Below, one piece after another: positions 43,501 to 53,738 of a stretch of DNA of 64,000 bases. The stretch is from Symsagittifera roscoffensis. Lineage: Eukaryota > Xenacoelomorpha > Acoela > Convolutidae. A program made the translations under genes and the position numbers. Every line of letters starts with the position of its first letter. Positions within the stretch are counted from its first letter, which is position 1. The stretch is taken from positions 31,191,301 to 31,255,300 of the forward strand of contig NC_087066.1 of the NCBI RefSeq assembly GCF_963678635.1. The letters run 5' to 3'. The notes under the pieces are model-generated. The model saw only the letters and a program-made list of their open reading frames with translations. It searched no databases and was not told the origin of the DNA.

Positions 43501-46500
43501 TACTCTCTCACGTACTTCAATATATAAAAAAGTCAACAAAAGGTTTTCGATTTTTTGAACCTCCCCCTCCCTTGGAGAAGACGCTACATCCACACTTGCT
43601 GAATGACTGAATGAGAGGGGGGTGAGAGGGAATGAGAGGGGGGGTGTGTTGGTCTTGATGTAGGTACCTGATGACGATTCCGAGGATGGAGAGGGAGTAG
43701 AGTGTGATGACGTGGAGAGTGGCCACTCGGTTGACCAGCATCCAGAAGCGCTCTTCGTTCTCCCAGTTCTGGAAGGTGGCGTGGTAGTAGAAGCAGAGGA
43801 GGGAGAAGGACAGGCCGGTGGAGGCGGAGTAGAGCACACTGCCTATCAGCACATACCTCACATTGCGTACAGAGAAGAACTGCGGGTACTGGATGGGGAA
43901 GCACACTGCTGTCAGTCTGCACAAAACAAAACAAAATAACACGCATATTACAGTTGGGAGCAGGAAGTAAACGGATCGAATCACAGCCAGGGCTATCACA
44001 TAACCAGAGTAGCCGGTTGCTGTTGGTTTGAGCAAATGAACTGGTGGTCCCATCTAAAGCTTAAACTTTAAAAAATAATAAACAGCTAATCATGATCATA
44101 AATATGGATTGTTTTCAAATAATCTACAGACATAATTATTTTAAAGTGAGCTCCTTACGTAGCTCAACAAACTTTAAGAAGGGTATATTCTCCAAAACAT
44201 TGTATAAGTTAATTTATTTTTGTTTAATAGGCAAAAATCGTCGTTTTTACTATAAAAAAAATACCAACTATTTATTTTAAAACAATTTTTAAACGATTTG
44301 CAAACTTTTTTGGAGAATATACACTTTTTGAAAAATTGAGAGAAAAGCAGGGGGCAATTCAAGCAGGAAATATGTTTTTGGGCGATTTAAGCAGGACGAT
44401 ACGAACTGGCGTTTTTAGCAGGCAGAGCAAGAATTGTGAAAGCTCAGTCCTTTGAACTTTTTGTGTGAGTAACAGAAGTCGAAATAAAAAAAAGCCCTTA
44501 CATTGGTTTTCAAACCAAAAAAAAGTCCAAAAAAGTCCGAAAATCAAAAAAATAATTTTCTTAAGTTTAACCGTCAATTTGTTAAGTTAGTTTTAAATGG
44601 TTGTTTTGAAGGTCTATAGCCAAAATGGAACAAGGATAGCCGATTACTGAGCAAGTACCATAGAAATTTCCCACCATAGTCTTTAAAAACTACAAATAAA
44701 AAGTTTTTTTTTTCAAATTAGTGTAATTTTTTCTGCGCGGTGTGATAAAAAGGATCTGACGCAAAACTATAATTTGAGCATATTCAACAGTCATAGTTTT
44801 ATAGGCAAATCGAACAAAATTTGTAGAAGAAAAACGATTGGAAAAACAAAAAATAATAATTTTTAGAAAAAAAATTTCAAATTTTTTTTGCAAAATAATT
44901 TTGATTTTTTTGAAAATTTTGGTGCTCAAAATGGCGCTGCGCTAAACACTGCAAAAACTATTTTACTTGCTGAAAATAAGGTTTTTAGGGCTTAAATTAG
45001 CATTCATTGTCTATCAAAGTGAGCAATCGTCTTTATTCAATTAAGACCACAGCAACCATTGCCTAAAAAACATCAAAAACATCCTTTTTAGAATAGTCTG
45101 AGTGTGACGGAATCCAACTGGAAAGCGTTTATTTTGATATTCCAGCCACATGTATGTTGTACTATTCCTAGATGATAACAAAGTGACCTGTTGAGACATA
45201 TAGTGGCCATGAGGAATAGGGAGACTAGTGGTATGAACCAGAGGATGAACTGGTCCACTAGACAGGGTTCCAGGGGTAAGAACTGGTCATAGACTGCCTT
45301 GAGCACTGGAAACACGAGGAAGTACATACACGACATCAAGTCCACCACACCTAAAAACCAGCAGGTGGCATAGCATTCATTTACATTATGAATCTACTTA
45401 AATTTCAATCCACCAATAAAAAGTCCATAAAATTATGCAGCAATGAAACATTTTGACATAAACTGAAAACTGTTACATATAATGTGAAAAAGTACGCCAA
45501 GTGGATAAACTGTTTAAAATTCTTAATTCATTTATTCGGCAAAAATGTTATTTAACATTTTATTGATCATTTTGTGGCAATTTAATCAGCCGTTCATATA
45601 TGTTTAATTAAAGAGTGACTCAAAAGCATGTCGAAAAAATGTATGTTTCTTCACTCTAAAAGAGCCCAAAAAGAGCAAATTTTCGACACATTTTTTTTGT
45701 CAACAAGGAATTTTTTAAGCTTTTTAAGAATTGTCCAATGGAGCTCGAATAAAAACTGAAAGCGCTGTATTATGGCTTCTAACAAATATCCAGGTGACCT
45801 TATATTCTGGTCCTCAATTTATGTGAAAAAACTACCTTAATCCAAAAATAAACTTTGCACCTTGGACAGGGGCGGAAATAGGTTGTTCTCGGAGGGGGTT
45901 AATTTTCAAAAAATCCTAAAACATTTTTTTTAGATGACCAGAATGATTTTCCGAGCTCTCTTAAAACACCATCGAGACACTACTGCGACAAAATTTTCTG
46001 CGTTGCAGGCAAATTTTTGCAAAAAAAAACAAGCCAAAAAAAACATGTTTTTGGGCGTTTTTGCAAACAATTGACTATAAATTCGTACCTAAAGGGGGAC
46101 CTTTTGGGTGGTGAGGGGGTCGAACCCCACTTAGCCCGCTCCTGGCCTTGAGTGGTCGGAGCGATAACATGAAGTTCGATCGCTTTTTGCCACCAATAGC
46201 CTTATTCATTTCTGAGCCCATATGAACTATCCTAATGCGGTTGTAATATTCAAGGGGGCGTGGCTCATATTAATAAAAATAACAACCGGCATTTCAATAT
46301 ATTGGATGGTATTGTCGTTAAACAGTCTACTTTGAAAACCGGCATTTTGGGAAATAAAAGTCCGTTTTCAAACAAAGCTTAGTGGTAGGCCAACAAGCCG
46401 AAAATAGTATTACCATCACATCAAGCCAAAATTTAATAATGTTATGGAACACAACGACAGGCTGTCACTGTTGTTATGCAATTGTTAAGTAATTCTGATG

Positions 46501-46947
46501 TAACTTCGACTTCAACATATGGCGGTTGATAGATATCGCCGTTTTCTGAACATTCGCCCAAGGTTGATTGCATGTCGAACCAGCTCCATGCCCAAAACTA
46601 AGCCCTCCCTCTTATATCCTGCCAGATGAACATGCCTGATAAAACCCCTTTCATCTCTGTACGAGCACTTTAAATTAAATTTCCTCTCCCCTTTTTCAAT
46701 TTCTAACACCGCAGGAGGTTGATTAAATTAGCCGTTGTAAACCCAGTTAAAATTCAATTAGTAGCTGTTTACTTATGGAAATTATGAGCTTTTCTGTGGG
46801 AGAGAGGGTATGTTTCTTTCCGTAGACGTAGGTCACACATCCGTTCCCAATTAGTCCGATCAAAGCAATCAGAGTGCCAACAGAGGTCTGCAGGGTGTGG
46901 ACTATTGGCCAGAAAGAGGAAGTTGAAGTCGCGTTTTCGGACGTCAT
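28368..46947 (-). CDS. Rhodopsin-class (class A) GPCR, seven exons, 442 aa, orphan
   Basis: Joining 46947-46773, 45350-45188, 43916-43668, 43090-42775, 39897-39809, 29604-29449 and 28548-28368 gives an open frame of 442 codons plus stop. All six introns are GT-AG and phases match at every junction. TM1 holds GN (N35), TM2 D62, TM3 has C88 (3.25) and R113 (3.50), C154 near the TM4 end may pair with C88, TM7 has N359-P-F-T-Y. Intracellular loop 3 is long (about 205-300). Departures from the class pattern: NRL instead of DRY (N112, L114) and C317-T-P instead of CWxP. Position 3.32 is Leu, against an amine ligand. An N-glycosylation site (N5) precedes TM1. The ligand is unknown; a peptide receptor is a guess. 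The ATG at 46,947 has A at -3 and an in-frame TGA upstream. Confidence 0.9.
28549..29448 (-). other. GPCR intron 6 (900 bp)
   Basis: Runs from GTAACA to TTTCATAG. No repeat family or nested gene recognised. Confidence 0.75.
29449..29604 (-). CDS. GPCR exon 6: extracellular loop 3, TM7 and helix 8
   Basis: Acceptor TCTGTTGCAG|AGATC. Encodes DLDSFSPTKQ (loop 3), TM7 KITVTTLYIINYTINPFTYY with the NPxxY motif, and an amphipathic helix 8 (NEFFHAEVTELFRKLF). Donor CAG|GTAACA, phase 2. Confidence 0.93.
29660..30040. repeat. G/C-tract-edged copy of the GGGGCGGAT-type repeat
   Basis: Left edge is a run of about 17 G (around 29,679-29,695) followed by CGACCCCC. Right edge is CCGCCCCCC with about 13 C (around 29,991-30,005) followed by ATGCGCACGCCACTGAC. 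The interior shares GGTACCTTTGGTATA-like and GACCTAAAAAAG words with 5,391-5,805 and 26,318-26,622. Confidence 0.5.
30042..30270 (+). repeat. tRNA-derived SINE
   Basis: The head resembles a tRNA. An A-box-like GGCTAGGATCTCCGCTTCTC is followed about 35 bases later by a B-box, GGTTCGAGGCC (30,080-30,090). A tRNA-unrelated body of about 160 bp follows (GATGCCTGACGATGACGG onward). The cloverleaf is imperfect, so this is a retroposon rather than a working tRNA gene. Confidence 0.5.
31795..32206 (+). repeat. 5'-truncated copy of the hairpin-ended repeat
   Basis: Starts at GAGCTTAAGTTTGAAGAG and runs through GGCCAATTTGGGACAATTAA and GCGATATACTTCGCGC to AGTCGGAACATTCAGGTC and CAGTCTTG. Confidence 0.85.
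32370..32460 (-). repeat. Fragment of the GGGGCGGAT-type repeat
   Basis: Ends CTCGAAAAACTCCTGGATCC followed by GCTCCTGAGC, the reversed edge of the family. It is preceded by GACAACCTAAAAAATGC. Confidence 0.4.
33078..33560 (-). repeat. Diverged copy of the hairpin-ended repeat, reversed
   Basis: Begins with the reversed 3' tail (CAAAGCCTTGAATGTTCCGA) and ends with the reversed 5' end (CTTTCTTCGAAAGTCGG). The internal GGCCAAATTGGC site is recognisable. A further 5' piece lies near 33,690-33,735. Confidence 0.6.
35925..36192 (-). repeat. Half copy of the hairpin-ended repeat, reversed
   Basis: AATGTTCCGACTGCCTTTTA near 35,946 through to TTTCTAAGACGGATTAGA near 36,170. The copy stops at GCTTACG. 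Confidence 0.75.
36250..36990. repeat. ~375 bp tandem duplication inside GPCR intron 5
   Basis: AACTTACTGxxGAAACTTTT, then ATGAGATGGCGA, AAGAGCAAACTG and CTTTTxAAAGCTTTTT recur in the same order at an offset of about 373 bp. The duplication lies between two reversed copies of the hairpin-ended repeat. Confidence 0.8.
37130..37660 (-). repeat. Nearly full copy of the hairpin-ended repeat, reversed
   Basis: From ACAAGACTGCTCGTATCAAG to TTTTGTTACGAAAGTTAGAC. Both end hairpins are recognisable, with substitutions. Confidence 0.85.
38128..38172 (+). repeat. Solo 3' tail of the hairpin-ended repeat
   Basis: GAGTCGGAACATTCAGGGCT and then ACGCGCAGTGCTTTG, without the rest of the unit. Confidence 0.5.
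39497..39652. repeat. Short inverted-repeat element (MITE-like)
   Basis: ATAAACCAGCCGAA near 39,500 and TTCGGCTGGTTTAT near 39,631 are exact reverse complements about 120 bp apart. Next to the left arm, CCGAAGTATAAAACAGACGA and CAACCGGCCGAAAATG repeat the theme. No coding capacity. Confidence 0.65.
39809..39897 (-). CDS. GPCR exon 5: TM6
   Basis: Acceptor CTGTTCCAG|CTGACG. Encodes LTKALLIVATAYVILCTPYI, the TM6 helix with CTP where most class A receptors have CWxP, then TYHLLFRIY. Donor AT|GTCAGT, phase 2. Confidence 0.92.
40840..41055 (-). repeat. TGTTTTGACC-type repeats, inverse of GGTCAAAACA
   Basis: GGCTATGTTTTGACCATCTT, GTGCTGTTTTGATCGAC, CACTATGTTTTGACTTAC and CTTTGACCATTTTGAC recur at about 40-60 bp spacing. 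They are the reverse complement of the clusters at 5,110 and 6,040. A weaker cluster lies at 39,370-39,470. Confidence 0.55.
41118..41707 (+). repeat. Diverged copy of the hairpin-ended repeat in GPCR intron 4
   Basis: GTTCCGACCTACGAAGAAAG near 41,129 to GCAGTCGGATTATTCAGGGC near 41,658. The internal stem around GTGCGATATAATTCGCGC is kept. Confidence 0.8.
42775..43090 (-). CDS. GPCR exon 4: long third intracellular loop
   Basis: Acceptor CATTTCAG|TTCC. Finishes TM5 (SLITAASLRRRMKSKNRN) and encodes a hydrophilic loop of about 95 residues rich in Ser, Thr, Asn, Lys and acidic residues (GTEDNDDMVAGTSSN), with many possible phosphorylation sites. Ends TPKDVK, donor AAG|GTATAG, phase 0. Confidence 0.9.
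43091..43667 (-). other. GPCR intron 3 (577 bp)
   Basis: Runs from GTACCT to TTTCAG. It carries a purine/pyrimidine-biased low-complexity stretch (about 43,612-43,650). No other feature seen. Confidence 0.8.
43668..43916 (-). CDS. GPCR exon 3: TM4 and TM5
   Basis: Acceptor TTTTGTGCAG|ACTGAC. Begins with LTAVCFPIQYPQFF (intracellular loop 2), TM4 VLIGSVLYSASTGLSFSLLC, a charged extracellular loop (FQNWENEERF), and TM5 LHVITLYSLSILGIVI. Donor CAG|GTACCT, phase 2. Codons are GC-rich relative to the introns. The 119- and 120-codon frames over the same bases are shadows. Confidence 0.93.
43917..45187 (-). other. GPCR intron 2 (1,271 bp)
   Basis: Runs from GTCACT to GTGCAG. The part 44,580-45,020 resembles, in diverged form, the ~1.21 kb unit at 53,739-59,790 (GGATAGCCG, ATAAAAAGGATCT, ACTATTTTACTTG words in the same order). 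Confidence 0.8.
44580..45020 (+). repeat. Old relic related to the 1.21 kb tandem unit
   Basis: Words such as GGATAGCCG, TGATAAAAAGGATCT, ACTATTTTACTTGCTGAAAA and GGGCTTAAATTAGC occur in nearly the order of the 53,739 unit, but heavily diverged and shorter. Confidence 0.4.
45188..45350 (-). CDS. GPCR exon 2: TM2 and TM3
   Basis: Acceptor TTTTTAG|GTGTGG. Encodes VVDLMSCMYFLVFPVLKAV (TM2) and, after EPC (C3.25), TM3 ending TICLN with the split Arg codon of the NRL motif. Donor CAG|GTCACT, phase 2. Confidence 0.92.
45351..46772 (-). other. GPCR intron 1 (1,422 bp)
   Basis: Runs from GTAAAC to TTTTTAG. Contains a GGGGCGGA-type repeat at 45,866-46,145. An open frame at 46,512-46,709 has no visible domain. 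Confidence 0.8.
45866..46145 (+). repeat. Copy of the GGGGCGGA-type repeat in GPCR intron 1
   Basis: Opens GACAGGGGCGGAAATAGG and closes CGAACCCCACTTAGCCCGCT, roughly inverse edges. About 280 bp, with no frame. Confidence 0.5.
46773..46947 (-). CDS. GPCR exon 1: N-terminus and TM1
   Basis: Starts MTSENATSTSS with an N-x-T glycosylation site, then TM1 around GTLIALIGLIGNGCVTYVYG. Donor A|GTAAAC, phase 1. Confidence 0.9.
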
Positions 46948-48379
46948 TTTTTCCAATCTTTGTCTTCACTTTTCACTTGATTTTTTGTTTTCACGTTTTT
47001 TTTCTTTTTAACGAGTTCCGGAGTCAGCAACTAATGGCAAAAATTGAAAAAGACGAGGTTTGTCAGTCAGACGATGCTACTGTCAGTAGTCACAAGCAGT
47101 CTAAAAAAGCACAATACACAATTTGAATTTTCAAATTTATCATGCCAACTAAAAATTTATACTAAACAAGATAACTACTTGCGATACAGAGCTGAATTTT
47201 GCAATATGATGAATTAAACTTTTCAAATATCTAGCTCGATCAAGTGCCTATAGAGACGAAATTTATTCAAGAGAACGCATAAACGGTGGGAAGTTTGGGC
47301 TCAAAACTATTAATCAAAAATAAACGCTTTCGTCATGAGTGTTCTCAGCATCTGAAATAAAAAAGTTAAAAAGCGAAAGTAAAAATATGTCTGATAGTTC
47401 GAAAATGTTTAGTTAAGGAATCATCTTTTGTGTGAGGGAGAAGAAACCGCGCCAAGCTAAATTTTTCGCCTCTCCGAAAGTAGAAAAACGTTCAGAACAA
47501 AAAAATCCAAACACTAGATGGTTTTCAAGCGTTGTATAAAGTCGTATATAGTTTTCAACTAGATTTTTGATTTTGATGCAGAATGGTAATTCTGGCTGTT
47601 TTTGCTATTGAATCGAGTAAAAAAATGTTAAAACTACAAATTTTAAAAAAAAAACACTGTTTGAAAAGCAGCTTCTAGGATTCTTAGGTTTTGGCATTTC
47701 AAAACCCGTGACAAGTATGAGCTACCTTTAACTAGATAGCAAAAGAAAAATTCTAGTCAATTTACTTTTCGGCCTAAATATCAGTTTACTGGCCTCATTA
47801 TTCAGAACAACTTCCCTTGTTACTCAAGCTCACAAAATGCTATTAAGTTTGAGCAGGATTACTGGCATTTTTGGGCAGGATAATTCCTCAAATAACATAA
47901 GAAAGAATCATTTTCTTAAAGTCTTGATACCTCCTTAATGAAGTAACTGGTTACTTGCTTGAATTTTTGCAAGCCATCAAGCCTTGAAAATTGTTGCAAG
48001 CCGTGAAAATTAAATCAAATTTGTATATATATATGAGCTAGAAAGAAGTTAAAGGTTTCATTTTCGTCTCTCCTACAAAAAACGTGGTCAAAATTGAGCA
48101 ACGATAATATTTGAAATATTACTACCAGGGTGGACTTCACAGAGATAGTTATCGTTGCTGTTTCAAGATCTACGGAATTAGCACTGAATTATTAGCGCTA
48201 GGTCCTTCGGAATACCGAAATTAGAGTCGCCCAATCTCTGAATTATCACTGACTCATATCTGAAACCGCGATCAGTTTCAGAAAAAGTGCAGTTTGATTT
48301 CTGAAACGGCTTTGATTTAGGGAATAACCAATGCGTCTTTGCACTAAATTTGATTCAGTACTGCAATTTACATAAAATA
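46948..48379. other. Upstream flank of the GPCR gene
   Basis: Would contain the GPCR promoter and 5' UTR (minus strand). The first 100 bases are T-rich on the plus strand. I see no convincing TATA box or conserved site. The plus-strand frame at 46,905-47,126 is a shadow of exon 1. Confidence 0.4.
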
Positions 48380-48952
48380 ACAAGACTGCTCGTATCAGGG
48401 CAAAGCCCTTAATGTTCCGACCCCCTTTTAAGGTTTATGGGCGCAGTAATAACATTAAAAAGTTAAATGTAATAAGACAAAATGAAATTTTTTTTCTAAT
48501 TTTTTATGAAAATCATCCCCCCACACGCCATATAAAGTACAAAAGGATAGATTCCGTACTTGCAACAAATCAATTATGACAAACACGCTTCTTTCAGCCA
48601 ATTTGGAACGATTTCTTAGACGGATTAATTCTCCGCTTACGCGTTAATGGCGCGAAATATATCGCGCGGAAATTGTCCCAAATTGGCCAAAATGGCAATC
48701 TTCAAGCCCGGTAACTTTATCAAAAATAATCACAGGTGAAATATCTTCTCAAATTTGCGCTCAGAACAACAATACCTTTCGAATGGTATAGAAAACGGCT
48801 AGTAAAAAGGCTTAGGACAACAATACTTTTTATATGATAAAAAATTATATCGTCGAAAATTGCTAGATAAAAAGTCGAAATTTGTCTGAAGAAAAAAAAC
48901 AACCCCGAGCACAAATATTACGTTACTTTTGTATCGAAAGTCGGAACAAAAA
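48380..48952 (-). repeat. Full copy of the hairpin-ended repeat, reversed
   Basis: ACAAGACTGCTCGTATCAGG, then the stem TCAGGGC-AAA-GCCCTTA, through CGCGCGGAAATTGTCCCAAA to TTTTGTATCGAAAGTCGGAA. It includes a small internal duplication near 48,765-48,840 (GGACAACAATACTTTTTATA). Confidence 0.88.
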
Positions 48953-51110
48953 TAAGTGTTTCATCATCTGATCTGTGACAATTTATCTATGAGCAATTTT
49001 ATTTGCAGCAACGATTCATGATAGAATGCTGCGACGTCACTTTGGGTAGCAGCTTTAACAAAGTTGACAAAACTTGTGTTGTGCTCAAAAATTTGTGCTC
49101 AAAAATTACCGAATAAGAACATTTAAACTTAAAAATATGAATTTGACTCAATTTAAACCAATGTTTTTTTGAAGACAAAGTAAAATGAAATCAATTGAAG
49201 TAGAAAAAAATACGAAAAGAAACTATGAATTTAAATTAACTTATTTCTATTTAAATTGAACCAATTTTGAGACTAAAACATTTGATTTAAATGAAATCTT
49301 TTCACATCATGCTTTCTTTTTGAAAATTCAATTGTTAACCATAATTCATGCATTTTCAATCAATTTGAATCCATTTAAACTTACTGACACTCATAATGTA
49401 TTAATTTCATTGAGAGCGTGAAAAAAATTACATTCAAATTAATCCAATTTAAAATCCTTGGGTTTTGATAGACTTTAAATTGATTCATATTGCAATTGAT
49501 GTTTTTTCACACTCTTAACGAGGGTTACAAAAAATCAATTTATTTATAGTAAAATATATTTTATTTTTCACAAAGTGCTCATCAAGAAAAAAAACTGATT
49601 GTGTTGGTTAATTTTTTTATATATTATGAGAACTTGATCGTTTTGAAATATTCTTTTGAAAACTTGTGAGAAAAACAATATCTAAAATTTATATAATTAT
49701 TTTCATAGAATAAATTTGAGCATAAAGTGAAACTTTTCTGGCATTACTTTTAATTTCAAATAAAATTTTAGTAATAAATCTGGCATGCAGTGAGATTTTT
49801 TATGGTTCGATCGAATAATTTCGCTTCCAAACTGTCATTTGATTTGACACTTTTATTTGTTCACTGGAAAAAAATTGCTGAAACTTTTGTTTATTTTTAG
49901 ATTTTTTAATTTTTAACATATTTTCCGCCTTGTCTTTTTTATTAGTTAAAATTTTTTATACATGCTTGAAGAATGTAGGCATTCAATTTTGATAGTAAAA
50001 TTAAAACATGACCGAATTTTATTTAAGCATTCCAAAATTGTTGAAATTTGATTTCTTGCAAGCTACTAGCTACTCAATTCAACTGGCTACACAATTCAAC
50101 TGTAACAAGAATTTTTTTATTGACCTTTGTTGGAAGAAGTTCAAAACTTATAACTTATCCGCAATCATTTAACCAAAATTACTGAAACTTTTAACCAAAA
50201 TTACCGAAACTTGCTAACTGATATTTAGAATGTTCGAAATGTTGCCTGGATTCGAACAGTGTGCTACTTTGGTTGTTAAATTTGCCCCTGATTTTGTTAA
50301 ATCTCAAAGGCTGGACTAAAAATCTATTGAAAATTGATTGCAATTAATTCAAAATCATTTTTGCCTGTGCGCGGGACGTTACATAAAAAATTTACAGGTA
50401 AAAATGTTTTGGTTCTGGTTTCTGAAACTATTTTTTGGCAATGTCCTCATAACAAAACAATTTCCGAATTGACATTAATTTCTAGTTTGCATTGAAACTC
50501 GAACTTTTTCTATGAAAAAAAATTCTTTTTATCAGTATCAAAGTAATGTAAATTTTAATGGGAATTGATTTGTTCCAAACAAATGTTGAGAGACAATTGT
50601 CAGTAGCCAGTTGAAAGGTAATTGGCTGGAAAAACTAATCACAAGAAATTAATAAGCAACAGCGAGTTCATGTTCTTGACTAAAAAAAAATTAAAACTTT
50701 TACAAATTAAATTGTCAATTTTGCACCTGGTTCAAAAAACCAGCAAAATGTAAAAATTTTCTCTTTGCTTTCAATTTATGCCATATGAATTTTTTTGCCA
50801 ATGGAGTCATAATCTGTTTTTATTTAATAATTGGTGAAGAAAAATTTGCTGAAAGGTTTTTGAAGATAAGATAAAGCTTCTTTCTCATTAAGAAAAAGAG
50901 CAATATAAGAGCAACTCAGATCATCACGGCAAACCACTGTAAGTTCACTTGCTTAGAGTCACAAGCGTCTTTTTTTTCTGGGCTAGAAATTGCTGTTTAA
51001 CCCTGCTCGCAGGCAATAAATAATGGTGGTCCTGCAGCTCCTGCAGCTTTGGCTTATAAAAGGAGAGTTTTGTCTCATCATCATTGCCTCTAGTTGTCTT
51101 AGAGAAAACT
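48953..51110. other. AT-rich non-coding stretch with CAATTTAAA words
   Basis: Between 49,130 and 49,510, CAATTTAAA, AATTTGAATC and related words recur loosely. At 50,167-50,213 a 22 bp word (TTAACCAAAATTACYGAAACTT) is repeated twice in tandem. No gene recognised. Confidence 0.45.
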
Positions 51111-51121
51111 GTTACTGGTAA

Positions 51122-51190
51122 AAAAAATTAAAGTGGTAAGGCGCTCACTTCGAGAGCGTCATATAGTGTATTCGATCCATTGACAGGGCT
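51122..51190 (+). repeat. tRNA-like SINE head
   Basis: AGTGGTAAGGCGCTCACTTC (A-box-like) is followed about 27 bases later by GTATTCGATCC (B-box-like), with a GCGCTC...GAGCGT arm between them. The acceptor stem does not close, so a SINE or tRNA relic is more likely than a tRNA gene. Confidence 0.45.
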
Positions 51191-53738
51191 ATGATATTGT
51201 GTGGGAACGTGCTCTCAGCCTGACTTATTTCAACTGCAATAGTGGCATCACGATGAAAAGTTCTAGCCGAGTAAAAAATGGCCTTCAGTCTTAGAAAAGT
51301 TTCGCTAACTAAAATAGCTCAGTCTGGAATATGTGAAATAATAGAAACAGACTAAATTTAGACAGGCTTGATAGCTTTTATAGATCCTCTGCAAATCGCA
51401 GAAACCATAAAAATTATTTATTTTTAGCACCTAATTTCCTTCGAATTTCATAGCAGCACATTTGAAAAGCTTAAATCTTTCAACTTGAAAGAATAACACT
51501 TGGCAAATATGTCGTTCTGACTTTTGAAGAGTCTTACTGGAAAATGCTGTGAGAATTAGAAAACCGGGTTGTCAACGTTCATTTTTTGAGACAAGAGAAA
51601 GTTGAATCTTCTCCTTTCTCACAGTCTCTTCCAAAAAGAGCTTTAACAACCCATTTTATCTAGTTCTCAGAGCTTTTTCAGTTAGTTGAGATATGGTGTT
51701 CAGAACATCTTAAGCGGCAAATTACTTTTAGTCGCCTAATCGATGACCCGTTCAACTAAAAAAAATTAAGTAATGTAATTGGAAAAAAGAGAAGCGAGAA
51801 GTTTAAGCCTCGAGTAGCTTCTATCTTACTATTTGCTATTTCTTTTGTAAAAAACGACACTAATTGATATTTTTCAGGTCAATTATGAAACAGAAAAAAT
51901 AAATATGCATTCGATGAATCTTGAAAGGTGAGAGGACTATCTTGAGAGGTGAGAGGACTAACAACGTGCACTTGGTTTGTCCTTTTCACCAGCCTTTTTC
52001 ACCAACATTTTTATCAGAGCTAATTGATTATTTCGCTTTTTTCTGACAAGAATAACGCTCATGTCTTTATTTTCAGCTATCGAGAAAAATGCTCAAAATT
52101 TATGTCAGGTATTAAAGAGAATTTTTCAATAGACATTTGGACCATAAAAGTCAATTGGACCACATAATTTGTTTCAGCTATAAAGCCTTTCGGATATATA
52201 GAACAATGACCTAATATTTTCATGGAGATCATCAATTTGCAATAAAGATGATAAAAATGTTGTCAAAAGTGGTACAAGCAACTAAATTGATCAAATATTT
52301 TCTCGGATCAAGTTAAACCGATTTGGGGGGGGGGGGGGGGGGGATGTTAACTTGGTCCAAAATCTCAGTTGCAGCAGGAAAATGGTTGCTGATTAAAGAC
52401 CAAAAAATAAAGAAGGATTTTGTTGACAAGCAAACAGATCAGTGCATGGTTTTCAGTGCCGAATATATTCAATTTCGAAGAAAAAAAAGTGAAAAAAAGT
52501 TCCACATTGAATAATGTAATGAAATTTAGTGAAATTCTCGTACAGCGAAATGCAAAAGAAGGAAATTTAAAAGGTGTTCAATTGGGAAGAGTGAAAAAAG
52601 GACTCCGTTATGAATATTAGTTGCTGCAAACTAATTTTTGAGATAAAAACAACAAGAGTACGTTGAATGTAACTCACGAGATTTATGCGATTTACACCAA
52701 ATTTATGCGTGATATTTAAAGCGGGATTACAGTTAAAGCATAATTCAATACTTCAAATCTCATAAGCGTTTTGTTTGAAGTTTATCCTGGATTAAAGAAC
52801 GATTTGCGGAATAGAATAACATATGTCCAGCATTTTATCATTTAAAAAAGATTAGAGTTCATTCAAGCTCAGAAAAATGCGAAAATTTGAATTACTCTGA
52901 GAAATGAAAGTGGAAAAAATAATTTTATTCAGAAATAACTTGTGAATGTCCTTAAATTGTAAACCCCGATTAAATTTTTTTCTTAAACTTCGATTTTCAA
53001 AAGCAGGAGTAACTATTCGATCTGCTCCTAATTTTTCAAAATTATTGCTCGTACTGCTCAAGCTGCATTCAAAGCTAACCGCGTGAAAAAATTGACTAAC
53101 TGAGCCAGAATTCTTTCTCTCAATTCTCTGAGAGTCAACGCAAGGGCAAATTATTTAGCACACATTTTTTAAAAAAAATACAAAAGACTGATTCACTAAG
53201 AGAGGTATAAAACAAAACTGAAGGCTAAACTTAATGTTTTTCCGTTTTTTTGTACCAAGTTGGCAAGTAGTTGAAACCTAGTTCAAGCATTTAGTTAGGT
53301 AAAATGTAAAAAAAAACAGAATATTCAAAACAAAAAACCAATTGCTGAGTAAGTAGTGCAGATTGTTCGGGTTACATTCATTTAGGTAGAGCTATCAAAA
53401 AAAATGTTAATACTAAAAAGTTAATTTTTTCCAAAATTTTTGTTTTTCGCTCCGATTTCTGCCTAATTTCTTAAAACTGGGTGCGGGTTTATAAAACCAG
53501 ATAAAAAGCAAACGAAAAAAGACAACTATAGCAAACAAGCAGAACGTTCAAATGCAGCAGTACCTTAGGTTCTTTTCTCTCACTCATTTTTAAAACCATA
53601 TTAGCCTGAAAGTTGGGCCATATCTTCTCGACACAGATGGGTTGTTCGCTCGTTTTCTCAAAACCAACCACAGCTACTAAAGCCTTGTTAGGATATCAAA
53701 CTTATCTCTTGACTAAATTTTTTTAAGTACCTAAAATT
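51191..53738. other. Unassigned sequence with a long G tract
   Basis: Contains a tandem GAGAGGTGAGAGGACTA-type duplication (51,921-51,962) and a run of about 18-19 G at 52,325-52,343. Open frames at 52,323-52,620 after the G tract are Lys-rich and without a domain. No gene supported. Confidence 0.4.

Noticed and set aside
43480-43946. 119- and 120-codon minus-strand frames and a 75-codon plus-strand frame over GPCR exon 3
   Set aside because: They are shadows of the real exon in other frames. Their Pro/Ser/His-rich composition comes from the GC-rich exon.
46512-46709. Extra GPCR exon in intron 1
   Set aside because: The frame has no helix-like or receptor-like sequence, and the exon 1 to exon 2 junction already gives a continuous TM1-TM2 link in phase.
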